A stretch of DNA of 64,000 nt from an uncultured Clostridia bacterium (GTDB lineage Bacteria > Bacillota > Clostridia > Oscillospirales > Acutalibacteraceae). A model generated the notes under the pieces. The model ran no database searches. It saw nothing but the letters and a program-made list of their open reading frames with translations, and was not told the origin of the DNA. Numbering within the stretch: the first letter of the stretch is position 1; each line of letters opens with the position of its first letter. This document shows, in pieces, positions 7,707 through 17,252 of this stretch. The stretch is from assembly GCA_947627055.1 (NCBI GenBank), contig CANQUS010000001.1, forward strand, positions 1 to 64,000. The letters run 5' to 3'. Made by a program: the position numbers and the translations under genes.

Positions 7707-8543
7707 ATGAATAAAGCGAAAAAGAAAGTAATACCGGGCTTTGGTCTTTCAATGGGCGTGACCCTTGCCATACTCAGTCTAATAGTTGTAATACCACTGG
7801 CATCATTGGTATTGTTCACAGCTCAAATGGACTTTAGTGAAATAATAGAAGTTATAACCCGCAAGCGTGTACTTGCAAGCTTTTATGTAAGCTTTATTAC
7901 CGCGGTGATTGCATCGCTGATAAATGCGGTAATGGGAGTTATACTTGCGTGGGTACTTGTAAGATATGATTTTCCGTTTAAGAGACTTCTTGACGGAATG
8001 ATAGAACTTCCCTTTGCGCTGCCCACGGCGGTTGCCGGCATAGCATTGATTGCGCTAACAGCAGATACGGGTGCAATAGGCAGCTTTTTTGGGCAATTCG
8101 GTATAAAGATCGCCTATACTAGAATCGGAATAACGGTGGCACTGATATTTATAGGAATACCGTTTGTTGTCAGATCGGTGCAGCCCGTGCTTGAAAAGCT
8201 TGATTATTCTTATGAAGAGGCGGCAGGTGTTTTAGGCGCAAGCAAAGTGAAAATTTTTTGGAAAATCATATTCCCTGAAATAAGACCGGCGGTATTTACA
8301 GGCTTTGGTCTTGCGTTCGGAAGATGTATAGGTGAATATGGCAGCGTTGTCTTTATTGCGGGCAATATGCCGTATGAAACAGAAATAACGCCTTTGATCA
8401 TTATGTCGGAGCTTCAGGAGTATGACTATACCAGCGCAACTGCGATCGCTTTAGTAATGCTGTTATTCTCTTTTGCGGTATTGTTTGCGGTAAATATGAT
8501 TCAGGCGCGCAGTACCAAAATTTTAAAGGGAGGGAATAAATAA
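7707..8543 (+). CDS. cysT: Sulfate ABC transporter permease CysT
   Basis: 278 residues from ATG 7707, preceded by AAGGTG at the right distance; a TTG three bases earlier is less likely. Six membrane segments and the binding-protein-dependent permease loop EEAAGVLGASKVKIFWKIIFPEIRPA (about 170-195), which docks on the ATPase, are present, as is the CysT hallmark ELPFALPTAVAGIAL. It lies 16 bases after the binding protein and overlaps cysW by one base (TAATG). With CysW it forms the transmembrane pore for sulfate uptake. Confidence 0.92.
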   Translation: MNKAKKKVIPGFGLSMGVTLAILSLIVVIPLASLVLFTAQMDFSEIIEVITRKRVLASFYVSFITAVIASLINAVMGVILAWVLVRYDFPFKRLLDGMIELPFALPTAVAGIALIALTADTGAIGSFFGQFGIKIAYTRIGITVALIFIGIPFVVRSVQPVLEKLDYSYEEAAGVLGASKVKIFWKIIFPEIRPAVFTGFGLAFGRCIGEYGSVVFIAGNMPYETEITPLIIMSELQEYDYTSATAIALVMLLFSFAVLFAVNMIQARSTKILKGGNK

Positions 8544-9361
8544 TGCAAAAAAACAAAAAGAGTTCAACGGCTGTAAAATGGCTTTTGATTTCTGTGTGCC
8601 TTGTATTTGTATTTTTTATGCTTATTCTCCCTTTGATAACAGTCATAACTGAGGCTTTGCGCAGCGGCTGGGAAACATATCAGAAAGCAATCACAGATGA
8701 ATATACTCTCAAGGCGGCAGGTCTTACGATAGAGGCAACAGTTTTTGCTGTTTTAATAAATACAGTGTTTGGAGTTTTTGCCTCATGGGCAATTTCAAAA
8801 TTTCATTTTAAAGGAAAAAAACTGCTTACAACTCTTATTGATATTCCTGTTACGGTTTCGCCTATTATTGCAGGCTTGATTTTTCTTCTTACTTTCGGCA
8901 GACAAAGCCCTATTTATCCATGGCTTCAGGATTTAGGATTACAAGTAGTTTTTGCGATTCCCGGAATAATCCTCGCAACGGTATTCGTCACATTTCCGTT
9001 TATTTCAAGAGAGCTTATACCTGTTATGGAGGCGCAGGGAACAGAAGAGGAAGAGGCGGCGGCTCTTATGGGAGCAGGCGGATTCGCAATATTCAGAAAA
9101 GTCACTTTTCCGCATATTAAATGGGCGCTGCTGTATGGAATTGTTCTTTGCACCGCAAGGGCAATGGGTGAGTTCGGCGCGGTATCCGTTATTTCAGGTC
9201 ATTTAAGAGGAAAGACAAACACCCTGCCTCTTCATGTTGAAATATTGTTTAATGAATTTCAGTATGTTCCGGCATTTGCAGTGTCATCGCTGCTTGTTAT
9301 AATGGCTCTTATTGTACTGATCATACGCAGCGTTGTGGAATACAGAGGAAAGAAGACTTGA
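8543..9361 (+). CDS. cysW: Sulfate ABC transporter permease CysW
   Basis: 272 residues with six hydrophobic spans. Diagnostic segments are ALRSGWETY, DIPVTVSPIIAGLIF and the coupling-helix region EAQGTEEEEAAALMGAGGF followed by RKVTFPHIKWALLYG, all as in CysW. The start overlaps the cysT stop; GGGAGGG precedes it. It pairs with CysT and contacts CysA. The end lies four bases before the cysA start. Confidence 0.92.
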   Translation: MQKNKKSSTAVKWLLISVCLVFVFFMLILPLITVITEALRSGWETYQKAITDEYTLKAAGLTIEATVFAVLINTVFGVFASWAISKFHFKGKKLLTTLIDIPVTVSPIIAGLIFLLTFGRQSPIYPWLQDLGLQVVFAIPGIILATVFVTFPFISRELIPVMEAQGTEEEEAAALMGAGGFAIFRKVTFPHIKWALLYGIVLCTARAMGEFGAVSVISGHLRGKTNTLPLHVEILFNEFQYVPAFAVSSLLVIMALIVLIIRSVVEYRGKKT

Positions 9362-9365
9362 CGAT

Positions 9366-10424
9366 ATGTATGTAGAATTAAAAAATATAAATAAAAAATT
9401 CGGTGATTATAAAGCCTCGGATAATGTAAGCTTTGGTATTGAAAAAGGAAAGCTTATAGGGCTTTTAGGTCCCAGCGGAAGCGGAAAAACTACGATTTTA
9501 CGAATGATCGCAGGACTTGAGACACCGGACAGCGGTGAAATAATCATCGACGGAAAGGTAGTCAACAATATACCCGCGAGCAAGCGCGGTATAGGCTTTG
9601 TTTTTCAGAATTATGCGCTTTTTCGCTATATGACAGTATATGATAATATCGCCTTCGGTCTGAGAACTCAGAAAAAGGATAAGAAAATAATTGACGAAAG
9701 AGTAAGGGAGCTTATAAAATTAGTCAACCTTGAGGGACTTGAAAAAAGATATCCCAGTCAACTGTCAGGAGGTCAAAAACAGAGGGTAGCTTTTGCAAGA
9801 GCGTTGGCGCCTAACCCTCAACTGCTCCTGCTTGATGAGCCTTTTGCCGCTATTGATGCTAAGGTAAGGCAGGAACTCAGAAGCTGGCTCAAGGATATGA
9901 TCGAAAAGCTGGGGGTTACAAGTATTTTTGTAACTCATGATCAAGACGAAGCGATCGAGGTTGCTGATGAGATCATTATAACAAATTTAGGAAAAATTGA
10001 GCAAAAGGGTACTCCTATCGAGGTTTACCAAAATCCGCAGACAGCCTTTACCGCGTCATTTTTCGGTCATCCCTCGGAAATACCTGATTACGGGAGATTT
10101 AATACGTTTGAACGGCTCGAAAATATTGATAAAGCTTTTGTGCGTCCTGAATTTGTAATGGTCACAAAGAAAAACGAGGAGCAAGGCTATAAAAGCTCTA
10201 CAAGTGAAGGTATAGTAGAGAAAATTTCGTTCAGAGGAGATAATCTTGAACTGGAAATTCGCACAAACGATACTGTTTTAATTGCGAAGAGATCCCTTGA
10301 TTCACCGCCTGTGTCCGTTGGCGAAAAGGTCGATGTTTTTATTTACAGGATTTTTGTAACATCAGGCAATAAATCATATCTTCTTGAAAATAAATCGCTT
10401 CGCGAGGAATACGTTATTATCTAA
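9366..10424 (+). CDS. cysA: Sulfate ABC transporter ATP-binding protein CysA
   Basis: 352 residues from ATG 9366, behind GAGGAAAG and 4 bases after cysW. The ATPase domain (about 1-235) has Walker A GPSGSGKTT, signature QLSGGQKQR, Walker B LLLLDEPF and switch His in VTHDQDEA. The C-terminal part (about 240-350) is a TOBE-like regulatory domain with the sulfate-type FFGHPSEIPDYGRF-like segment, slightly longer than minimal ATPases. It hydrolyses ATP to drive sulfate uptake and is the last gene of its operon; a strong terminator follows. Confidence 0.92.
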   Translation: MYVELKNINKKFGDYKASDNVSFGIEKGKLIGLLGPSGSGKTTILRMIAGLETPDSGEIIIDGKVVNNIPASKRGIGFVFQNYALFRYMTVYDNIAFGLRTQKKDKKIIDERVRELIKLVNLEGLEKRYPSQLSGGQKQRVAFARALAPNPQLLLLDEPFAAIDAKVRQELRSWLKDMIEKLGVTSIFVTHDQDEAIEVADEIIITNLGKIEQKGTPIEVYQNPQTAFTASFFGHPSEIPDYGRFNTFERLENIDKAFVRPEFVMVTKKNEEQGYKSSTSEGIVEKISFRGDNLELEIRTNDTVLIAKRSLDSPPVSVGEKVDVFIYRIFVTSGNKSYLLENKSLREEYVII

Positions 10425-10430
10425 GTATAT

Positions 10431-10471
10431 AAAGAAAGGCTGTATGATTTTAAATTACGGTCTTTCTTTTT
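10431..10471 (+). terminator. Rho-independent terminator after cysA
   Basis: AAAGAAAG (10431-10438) pairs with CTTTCTTT (10462-10469) and the stem continues inward through GCTGTA/TACGGT with two G-U pairs, giving about 14 pairs around an 11-base loop, followed by T residues. It separates sulfate uptake from the tetrapyrrole operon. Confidence 0.75.
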
Positions 10472-10500
10472 GTACTTGCAAATATATCAGCGGAAAGTAT

Positions 10501-10529
10501 TTGACGGAAGCTATATGCGGTATTAAAAT
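10501..10529 (+). promoter_or_regulatory. Sigma-A promoter of the tetrapyrrole operon
   Basis: TTGACG (10501-10506), 17 bases, TAAAAT (10524-10529). Transcription would start near 10536, about 20 bases before the chosen hemA start, which argues against starts further upstream. Confidence 0.65.
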
Positions 10530-10555
10530 AGTATTTGTATAGGGGAGTGACTATA

Positions 10556-11695
10556 TTGTATTGTATCAGCGTCAGCTATAAAAGTGCCGATATTGATTTG
10601 CGCAAGAAGCTTGCGTTTTCAGAAATCGCTTGTAATAAAATTATTTATGAACTGATAAAAAGCAAATATGTATCTGAATGTGTAATACTTTGCACCTGCA
10701 ACAGAACTGAAGTATATTATTGCGGTAAAAATAATGCTGATAAATATGTTATCGGTGTGCTTGCTAAAAATTCACAAGTCACAGAGGATATGCTGTCAAA
10801 GAATTTACTTTTTTTTCACGGAGACAATGCTATTCTACATCTTTTTAAAGTTGCCTGTGGAATCGACTCAATGGTAATAGGAGAAGATGAAATACTGGGT
10901 CAGACTAAGACGGCATATATGCGTTCCAAGGAAAATAATTTTGTGTCTTATGAACTTAATATGATTTTTCAGTCGGCTTTTGCCTGCGCAAAGAAAATAA
11001 AAACAGAAACGGCTTTGTCAAAAACATCTGTTTCTGTTGCGACGTTGGCGGCAAACGAAGCGGCAAAGTTTGGAAAAAGTGTAAGCGTGCTTGTCATAGG
11101 AGCGAGCGGGAAAACCGGAGCTACCGTACTTAAAAATCTCGTATCACATAAGAATGTTTCCGTAAAGGTAACTCTCAGACATCATAATTTCTGCCTGAAT
11201 TTCATAGATGATATGGGGATATGCACGGTTGACTACAAAAAAAGATATGAGTATATTCAAGGCGCTGACTGCGTGATAAGTGCAACCTCAAGTCCCCACT
11301 ACACTATTACACTTTATGATTTAAAAAAGCACATAACTGATGATAAGAAAAGACTTTTCATTGATTTGGCGGTTCCGCCCGATATTGATGCTTCGATCAC
11401 TGAGATAAACGGCATAAGGCTCATAAATATCGACTATTTTAAAAGGCTCGCACAGGATAACAACGCATTAAAAGCCGACAGCGTTTATGCGGCAAATGAA
11501 ATAATAAAGGAAGAGATCGGCAGTCTGAAAAAGGATTTAATTTTTCATTCCTTTTTGCCGTTACTCGGTGGTGTAAAAAGGGCTTTGGAGGACAAGCCGC
11601 TTGAAGAACTGATTTACAGAATGAAAAATAATACCTCTGCTAAAGAATTTGCGGCTTTTATTGCAATTCTTAAAACCTTCGGAGATAAGGAGTAA
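10556..11695 (+). CDS. hemA: Glutamyl-tRNA reductase
   Basis: Catalyses NADPH-dependent reduction of glutamyl-tRNA to glutamate-1-semialdehyde, the first committed step to 5-aminolevulinate. Family features: N-terminal CISVSYKSADIDLRKKLAF, the catalytic Cys in CTCNRTEVYY, GIDSMVIGEDEILGQ, and a nucleotide-binding loop VIGASGKTGATVLKNL that departs from the usual GAGEMG form. I chose TTG 10556 because AGGGGAGTGA ends six bases before it and the family starts here; this gives 379 residues, shorter than the usual ~420 since the dimerisation helix region is cut down. It heads the tetrapyrrole operon. Confidence 0.88.
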   Translation: MYCISVSYKSADIDLRKKLAFSEIACNKIIYELIKSKYVSECVILCTCNRTEVYYCGKNNADKYVIGVLAKNSQVTEDMLSKNLLFFHGDNAILHLFKVACGIDSMVIGEDEILGQTKTAYMRSKENNFVSYELNMIFQSAFACAKKIKTETALSKTSVSVATLAANEAAKFGKSVSVLVIGASGKTGATVLKNLVSHKNVSVKVTLRHHNFCLNFIDDMGICTVDYKKRYEYIQGADCVISATSSPHYTITLYDLKKHITDDKKRLFIDLAVPPDIDASITEINGIRLINIDYFKRLAQDNNALKADSVYAANEIIKEEIGSLKKDLIFHSFLPLLGGVKRALEDKPLEELIYRMKNNTSAKEFAAFIAILKTFGDKE

Positions 11696-11697
11696 AT

Positions 11698-12309
11698 ATG
11701 GGGTATTTTCCGTTTTATATTGATATAGAAAATAAAAAATGTTTGGTCGTGGGCGGCGGAATTGTAGCTTTAAGAAAGGTGCTAAAGCTGCTGCCGTTTA
11801 AACCTAAGATAACAATTGTTGCGGATGAAATATGTGACGAATTAAATAAAATAGAAGAAGTAAAAATCCTTAACAGAAAATTTAAGGATACCGATATTGA
11901 CAACGCCTTTATGGTTATAAGTGCGACAGACGATAACGAGCTCAACACCCATATTTTTGAACTTTGCAAAAGCAAAAATATTCTTGTAAATACAGTTGAC
12001 GATAAAGAAAAATGCGGATTTATTTTTCCTGCCCTTGTCAAGAAGAATAGTGTTACAGTTGGAATTTCAACCTCAGGAAAAAGTCCTTTGTACTGCAAAT
12101 TTTTGCGTGAAAAAATTGAAAAGTCACTTGATGATAATTGCGACGAAACGGTAGAGACTCTCGACAAATATCGTATGCTGGTCAAGAGTGAAATCAAATC
12201 AGAAGAAAGCAGGAAAAAAGCTTTTGAACGCATACTTGAAATTTGCATTGATAATTCTGAAGAGGTTGATGAAAAGCAAGTTTTAAAAATAATAGAGGAA
12301 TTAAAGTAA
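11698..12309 (+). CDS. sirC: Precorrin-2 dehydrogenase (SirC-like)
   Basis: 203 residues starting YFPFYIDIENKKCLVVGGGIVALRKV, the NAD-binding opening of SirC/CysG-N/Met8 proteins, then NTVDDKEKCGFIFPALVKK and VGISTSGKSPLYCKFLREKIE. It oxidises precorrin-2 to sirohydrochlorin with NAD+. The protein stops after the dehydrogenase/helical part; a separate SirB/CbiK-type ferrochelatase was not seen in the window. It sits two bases after hemA and directly abuts hemC. Together with the downstream cobA domain it channels uroporphyrinogen III toward siroheme, needed by the sulfite reductase encoded 7 kb downstream. Confidence 0.88.
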   Translation: MGYFPFYIDIENKKCLVVGGGIVALRKVLKLLPFKPKITIVADEICDELNKIEEVKILNRKFKDTDIDNAFMVISATDDNELNTHIFELCKSKNILVNTVDDKEKCGFIFPALVKKNSVTVGISTSGKSPLYCKFLREKIEKSLDDNCDETVETLDKYRMLVKSEIKSEESRKKAFERILEICIDNSEEVDEKQVLKIIEELK

Positions 12310-13173
12310 ATGAAAATAAAAATCGGAACAAGAAAGAGCAAGCTGGCTCTTGTACAAACTCAAATGGTAATAGATGAAATTGAAAGGCTGTTTCCCGATA
12401 TTGAAACCGAAGTTGTTTACATAAGCACAACAGGTGACAAAATAATTGATAAACCTATTGCTGAAATCGGAGACAAGGGTGTGTTTGTATCTGAAATAGA
12501 AAGGGCTATTCAAAATAATGTTATAGATATTGCGGTACACAGCGCAAAGGACCTGCCTGTTTTTCTTTCCGACGGACTTGAAATTTCGGGAGTGTTAAAG
12601 CGCGGAGATTATCGCGATGTCCTTGTTGTCAAAAAGGATCATACTATAAGAAATTCTCGTGATTTTGTTGTAGGAACGGGCAGTTTAAGGCGCAGACTAA
12701 ATCTTAAAAAAATTTATCCGGATATAAGCTTTGAAAATATCAGAGGGAATGTCGATACCCGCCTTGACAAGCTTGAAAGGGGAGAGTATGACGGTATAAT
12801 ACTTGCGGCGGCAGGACTTGAAAGGCTCGGACTTGATACCGATGAAAGATTTGATTATACTTATTATGATCATACGCAGTTCCTTCCCGCACCATGTCAG
12901 GGCATAATTGCAATAGAAGGCAGGAAAAGGGATTTTATAACACCGATAATAAAAGAAATAAATGATAAAAATACATTTTTATCATTTGAAACAGAACGGT
13001 ATATCATTGAATTGTTGAACGGCGATTGTGGTATGCCATTGGGGGCTTATTCCTGCATTAAAAATAATGAAATTTTAATTACACTGTCAAAGGATAGTGA
13101 TAAAATCATATACGGCAATGACAACATTTCAAACAGGTTTAAGCTCGCAAAGGAGTTGATTTTGAGGCTATGA
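12310..13173 (+). CDS. hemC: Porphobilinogen deaminase (hydroxymethylbilane synthase)
   Basis: Condenses four porphobilinogen units to hydroxymethylbilane. The start IKIGTRKSKLALVQTQMV and the segments DKGVFVSEIERAI, HSAKDLP, GTGSLRRRLNL, NIRGNVDTRLDKL and LPAPCQGIIAIE are the classical motifs. The dipyrromethane cofactor Cys is in LLNGDCGMPLGAY. At 287 residues it is slightly short, ending in an abbreviated C-terminal domain. It abuts sirC with no gap and overlaps cobA-hemD by four bases (ATGA). Confidence 0.93.
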   Translation: MKIKIGTRKSKLALVQTQMVIDEIERLFPDIETEVVYISTTGDKIIDKPIAEIGDKGVFVSEIERAIQNNVIDIAVHSAKDLPVFLSDGLEISGVLKRGDYRDVLVVKKDHTIRNSRDFVVGTGSLRRRLNLKKIYPDISFENIRGNVDTRLDKLERGEYDGIILAAAGLERLGLDTDERFDYTYYDHTQFLPAPCQGIIAIEGRKRDFITPIIKEINDKNTFLSFETERYIIELLNGDCGMPLGAYSCIKNNEILITLSKDSDKIIYGNDNISNRFKLAKELILRL

Positions 13174-14717
13174 ACACATTTGGCAAGGTTTATATTGTCG
13201 GGGCAGGCTGTGGCAGCTATGACTTAATAACTCTCAGAGGAAAGAACTTAATTGAGCGTTGCAGCGTAATAGTGTATGACAGTCTTATTGATACATCTCT
13301 GCTTGACTTTGCTCCCGATAGTGCCGAAAGGATCTGTGTAGGAAAGCGTGCGGGGAGACATAGTGAAGCTCAGGAAAATATAAATAACCTTTTAATTGAT
13401 AAGGCGCGAGAGGGAAATACCGTTGTCAGACTCAAAGGCGGCGATTCCTTTGTGTTCGGCAGAGGAGGAGAAGAAATTTCCGCCCTGCAAAAAAATAATA
13501 TCGAGTATGCGGTAGTTCCGGGAATTTCATCGGCAATAGCGGTTCCCGAGCTTGCGGGAATACCTGTTACCCACCGCAGATCAAGCCGCAGCTTTCATGT
13601 GATAACAGGTCATACGGCGGATGATATGCTGCCTGAGAATATGAGCGCTTATGCAAGACTTGATGGCACGCTTGTGTTTTTAATGGGACTGAAAAATCTA
13701 AAGCAGATCGCAAAAAGCCTTATTAAAAACGGAAAGGATGAAAGCACGCCTGCGGCTGTAATTTCCAATGGCGCGACTGCAGCTCAGCGTGTAGTAACAG
13801 GTGCATTAAAAGATATAGCTGCAATTGCGGAAGAGCAAAATTTAAAAGCGCCGGCAGTCATAGTGATCGGTGAAGTCGCAAAATTTGATTTTTCGCAAAC
13901 GGTCGTTATGCCGCTTGAAAATATTACCGTTACAGTAACAGGAACAAAAAAATTTGCAAATAAGCTTTCATCTCGTCTTAGCGATTGGGGGGCAAATGTT
14001 AAGAGGCTTGATCATCTGAATGTCATTGAATATCGTGACAATCAGAGGTTTGACGATGCCTTAATGAATTTTGAAAATTATAGTTGGATAGTGCTTACGA
14101 GCATAAACGGAGCTGAGATTTTTTTCAGCAGACTTAATAAGCTGAAAATAGACATAAGAAAGCTTGCGAAAATAAAGTTTGCTGTAATCGGCAGCGGAAC
14201 TGCAAGGATTCTCGAAAATCATGGGATATTTGCCGACGTTATTCCCGAAAGCTATACATCTAAAGCACTTGCAAATAAGCTTGCGGAGATGGTTTCAAAA
14301 GGCGAAAGGATACTCATACTGAGAGCGCGGCAAGGCTCGGAAGAACTTACAGAAATCCTTGATGAAAATAATATGAGCTTTGACGATATAAAGACATATG
14401 ATGTTCAGAGCGGAATCGTAAATTCAGACGATAAAGAGATTGATACGGACTTTATTACCTTTGCCAGTTCATCGGGAGTAAACACATTTTTTGAAAGCGG
14501 ATATAGAATTTCCGCAAAAACAAAAATTGTCTGCATAGGCAATATTACAGCAAATACATTGAGGAAGCATAGTATAAAGGATTTTCAGATATGTGATAAA
14601 AGCAATATTGAAGGAATTTCAGATACTATTCTTCGGGAGGTACAAAATGAAGAGATTCAGACGACTGAGATCAAACAGTCAGATGCGCAGACTGGTTCAC
14701 GAAACACACATAAGTAA
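13170..14717 (+). CDS. cobA-hemD: Fused uroporphyrinogen-III C-methyltransferase / uroporphyrinogen-III synthase
   Basis: 515 residues in two parts. Residues 1-245 are the SAM-dependent methyltransferase (CobA/SUMT): [40 protein letters not shown] and LMGLKNL. Residues about 250-490 are the HemD synthase: [42 protein letters not shown]. It closes hydroxymethylbilane to uroporphyrinogen III and methylates it to precorrin-2. This fusion is common in Clostridia. The reading frame runs 71 bases into hemB; the last ~20 residues (after REVQNE) look like non-conserved read-on. Confidence 0.92.
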   Translation: MNTFGKVYIVGAGCGSYDLITLRGKNLIERCSVIVYDSLIDTSLLDFAPDSAERICVGKRAGRHSEAQENINNLLIDKAREGNTVVRLKGGDSFVFGRGGEEISALQKNNIEYAVVPGISSAIAVPELAGIPVTHRRSSRSFHVITGHTADDMLPENMSAYARLDGTLVFLMGLKNLKQIAKSLIKNGKDESTPAAVISNGATAAQRVVTGALKDIAAIAEEQNLKAPAVIVIGEVAKFDFSQTVVMPLENITVTVTGTKKFANKLSSRLSDWGANVKRLDHLNVIEYRDNQRFDDALMNFENYSWIVLTSINGAEIFFSRLNKLKIDIRKLAKIKFAVIGSGTARILENHGIFADVIPESYTSKALANKLAEMVSKGERILILRARQGSEELTEILDENNMSFDDIKTYDVQSGIVNSDDKEIDTDFITFASSSGVNTFFESGYRISAKTKIVCIGNITANTLRKHSIKDFQICDKSNIEGISDTILREVQNEEIQTTEIKQSDAQTGSRNTHK

Positions 14718-15612
14718 GGACGATTTGATATATCCGATTTTTGTTGCCGAGGGAGAAAATATAAAAAATCCCGTCGCATCAATGCCCGGGATATATCAGT
14801 ATTCAATCGACAGGATCGACGAGATATTGTCCGAAATAAAGGATAGCGGGATCCCCGGCTTGCTGATTTTTGGGATCCCGAAGCATAAGGATGAGCTTGC
14901 GAGCGGCGCATATGATGAAAACGGAGTTACACAGCAGGCGATCCGTTATATAAAAAAGAAATATCCTGAATTGCTGGTTGTTGCGGATGTTTGTCTTTGC
15001 GAATATACATCTCACGGGCATTGCGGAGTTGTAAAGGAAGATAAAATATTAAATGATGAAACCCTCCCTCTGCTGTCAAAAATGGCGGTAAGTCTTGCAA
15101 AGGTCGGAGCGGATATTATCGCACCGTCAGATATGATGGACGGCAGAGTGGCGGCAATAAGAAAGGCTCTGGATGAAAATGGTTTGGCGGATATTCCTAT
15201 TATGGCTTACAGCGCAAAGTTTGCCTCAGCCTATTATTCACCGTTTCGTGATGCCGCTGATTCCGCGCCTTGCTTCGGTGACAGAAAAACATATCAAATG
15301 GACTGTGCAAATGGCAGGGAAGCACTCAGGGAAATTGCCGATGATATTTCTGAGGGTGCTGATATAGTTATGGTCAAGCCGGCATTGGCCTATCTTGATA
15401 TTATCAAAGAAGCAAGTGCCTATGGATTTCCTCTTGCGGCATACAACGTAAGCGGCGAATATTCAATGGTAAAGGCGGCGGCAGAAAAGGGATTCATTGA
15501 TGAAAAGAAAATCGTTATGGAAAACATGATCGCCATAAAGCGTGCCGGCGCTGACATAATAATCACATATCATGCGCTTGATGTTGCAAAATGGCTGGAG
15601 GAAAAGGTATGA
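14647..15612 (+). CDS. hemB: Delta-aminolevulinic acid dehydratase (porphobilinogen synthase)
   Basis: 321 residues from ATG 14647 (TCGGGAGG upstream), starting [20 protein letters not shown] as the family does. It joins two 5-aminolevulinates to porphobilinogen. The zinc-binding [15 protein letters not shown] motif marks the Zn-dependent class; the Schiff-base lysines are in AYSAKFAS and [12 protein letters not shown]. The start lies inside the end of cobA-hemD (71-base overlap, other frame). The stop overlaps hemL by four bases. Confidence 0.94.
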   Translation: MKRFRRLRSNSQMRRLVHETHISKDDLIYPIFVAEGENIKNPVASMPGIYQYSIDRIDEILSEIKDSGIPGLLIFGIPKHKDELASGAYDENGVTQQAIRYIKKKYPELLVVADVCLCEYTSHGHCGVVKEDKILNDETLPLLSKMAVSLAKVGADIIAPSDMMDGRVAAIRKALDENGLADIPIMAYSAKFASAYYSPFRDAADSAPCFGDRKTYQMDCANGREALREIADDISEGADIVMVKPALAYLDIIKEASAYGFPLAAYNVSGEYSMVKAAAEKGFIDEKKIVMENMIAIKRAGADIIITYHALDVAKWLEEKV

Positions 15613-16892
15613 ATACAGAAAAATCCAAAAGGCTTTATGATGAAGCTATAAAGTTTATGCCCGGAGGTGTAAATAGCCCTGTCAGAGCCTGCCGCAATGT
15701 CGGTAAAACACCGTTATTCATAGATCACGCGGCAGGAAGCAAAATATACGATGTTGACGGCAATGAATATATCGACTATGTTTGCTCATGGGGACCCAAT
15801 ATACTGGGACACAGTGATCCCGAGGTTATAGAATCCGTCAAAAAAGCCTGCGACGGCGGATTGACCTTCGGCGCTTGTCACGAGGGTGAAATTGAGCTTG
15901 CAAATCTGATACAAAGGAATATGCCGTCTATGGAAATGCTGCGTTTGGTCAATTCAGGAACAGAGGCTGTTATGAGCGCTGTCCGAACTGCAAGGGGCTT
16001 TACTCGTCGTGATAAGATAATAAAATTTGAGGGTTGCTATCACGGTCATTCCGATGGACTTCTCGTAAAGGCGGGTTCCGGTCTTTTGACAAATTCAATT
16101 CCCGACAGCTCAGGCGTTCCAAAGAGCTATACAGATAATACGCTTACGGCGGTTTATAATGATGAATTGTCAGTAAAAAAGCTGTTTGAGGAATACGGAG
16201 CTGACATAGCCTGTATAATCGTTGAACCATGCGCGGCAAATATGGGAGTAGTTCCTCCAAAGGAGGGGTTTCTGCAATTTCTGCGTGATATTACGAATGA
16301 GTACGGAGCCCTGCTGATATTTGATGAGGTGATCACAGGCTTTCGTCTGTCCTTGGGCGGCGCGCAGGAATATTACGGAGTTACTTCCGATTTAACGACA
16401 TTGGGCAAGATAGTAGGCGGAGGAATGCCGCTTGCTGTATACGGCGGCAAAAGGGAGATAATGGAGTGTGTCGCGCCGCTTGGTTCTGTTTATCAGGCTG
16501 GTACGCTGTCGGGGAATCCCATAGCCGTTTCGGCGGGAATTGCGACATTAAAGGCTTTGGAGAGGAATAAGGATCTGTATGAAAAGCTTGATAAAAAAGC
16601 TGAAAAGCTTGCCGCTTCAATGAAAATGGCAGGACTGAATGTCAACCGTGAGGGTTCATTGCTGACAGTGTTTTTTACGGACAGAAAAGTTGTTGACTAT
16701 GAAACAGCAAAAAAATCTGATTGTAAAAAATTTGCTTTGTTTTATTCGTATTTACTTGAAAACGGTATATATTCAGCGCCGTCACAGTTTGAGGCTATGT
16801 TTGTGTCATACGCTCACAGCGATGCTGATATTGAATATACCTGTGAGGTGATTTCTAAATTCGAGCTTTATAACATAAATAAGCATTATTAG
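15609..16892 (+). CDS. hemL: Glutamate-1-semialdehyde 2,1-aminomutase
   Basis: 427 residues from ATG 15609, behind GGAGG. It converts glutamate-1-semialdehyde to 5-aminolevulinate with pyridoxamine phosphate. Markers: [18 protein letters not shown] at the start, [46 protein letters not shown] and the PLP lysine in [18 protein letters not shown]. Length is normal. It is the last tetrapyrrole gene; a MITE-like element starts at the very next base after the stop. The operon order here is hemA-sirC-hemC-cobA/hemD-hemB-hemL, with no hemE seen, which points to siroheme/corrinoid rather than heme. Confidence 0.95.
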   Translation: MNTEKSKRLYDEAIKFMPGGVNSPVRACRNVGKTPLFIDHAAGSKIYDVDGNEYIDYVCSWGPNILGHSDPEVIESVKKACDGGLTFGACHEGEIELANLIQRNMPSMEMLRLVNSGTEAVMSAVRTARGFTRRDKIIKFEGCYHGHSDGLLVKAGSGLLTNSIPDSSGVPKSYTDNTLTAVYNDELSVKKLFEEYGADIACIIVEPCAANMGVVPPKEGFLQFLRDITNEYGALLIFDEVITGFRLSLGGAQEYYGVTSDLTTLGKIVGGGMPLAVYGGKREIMECVAPLGSVYQAGTLSGNPIAVSAGIATLKALERNKDLYEKLDKKAEKLAASMKMAGLNVNREGSLLTVFFTDRKVVDYETAKKSDCKKFALFYSYLLENGIYSAPSQFEAMFVSYAHSDADIEYTCEVISKFELYNINKHY

Positions 16893-17251
16893 AAAAGGGG
16901 CTGTCGAGTTAAGTTTTAATAAACGTAAGCGATACCCCATTTGTTATAGTTTTAAAATACTATACAAAAATAAATATCGCCGCCTCAGGCGGCGAGGTGA
17001 GATATTACAAACAGTTAGCAGGAACGCCCTCTATCGCAGGGCGTCTCTCTTTCAAAGAAAGTCCGACGGATTGTTTTTGAAATTTACCCTTGCGGAGATC
17101 TTCTAATGCTAAAGATTTCACCGTCTGCGGACGGCAACCAAGTCTCTGCCTTTGGAAACCGCAAGCCTTTTGAAAAAGACTTGACCTAAAACTGGATTTT
17201 GACTGCATTTAGTGCGTTTATTTCTCGAATCTTAGTGCGACAGCTCCTTTT
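16893..17251. mobile_element. MITE-like non-autonomous element, copy 1 (359 bp)
   Basis: The left end AAAAGGGGCTGTCG and the reverse complement of the right end AAAAGGAGCTGTCG start imperfect inverted repeats of about 35 bases, both continuing to AATAAACG. Inside is a G+C-rich hairpin CGCCGCC-TCA-GGCGGCG (near 16979-16995) and blocks shared with the copy at 31761-32166, for example GAGGTGAGATATTACAAAC and TTTTGACTGCATTT. No transposase is encoded; a 67-codon minus frame inside is best seen as a by-product. No clear target duplication. It fills the whole gap between the hemL stop and the cymR-like stop. Confidence 0.75.
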
Positions 17252-17252
17252 G

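Noticed and set aside
11715..12341. 208-codon minus-strand frame opposite sirC
   Set aside because: Ser/Leu-rich antisense artefact of an A+T-rich gene.
17005..17208. 67-codon minus-strand frame inside the 16.9 kb element
   Set aside because: Lies wholly in a repeated non-coding element; its sequence follows the hairpin and repeat blocks and has no ribosome site.
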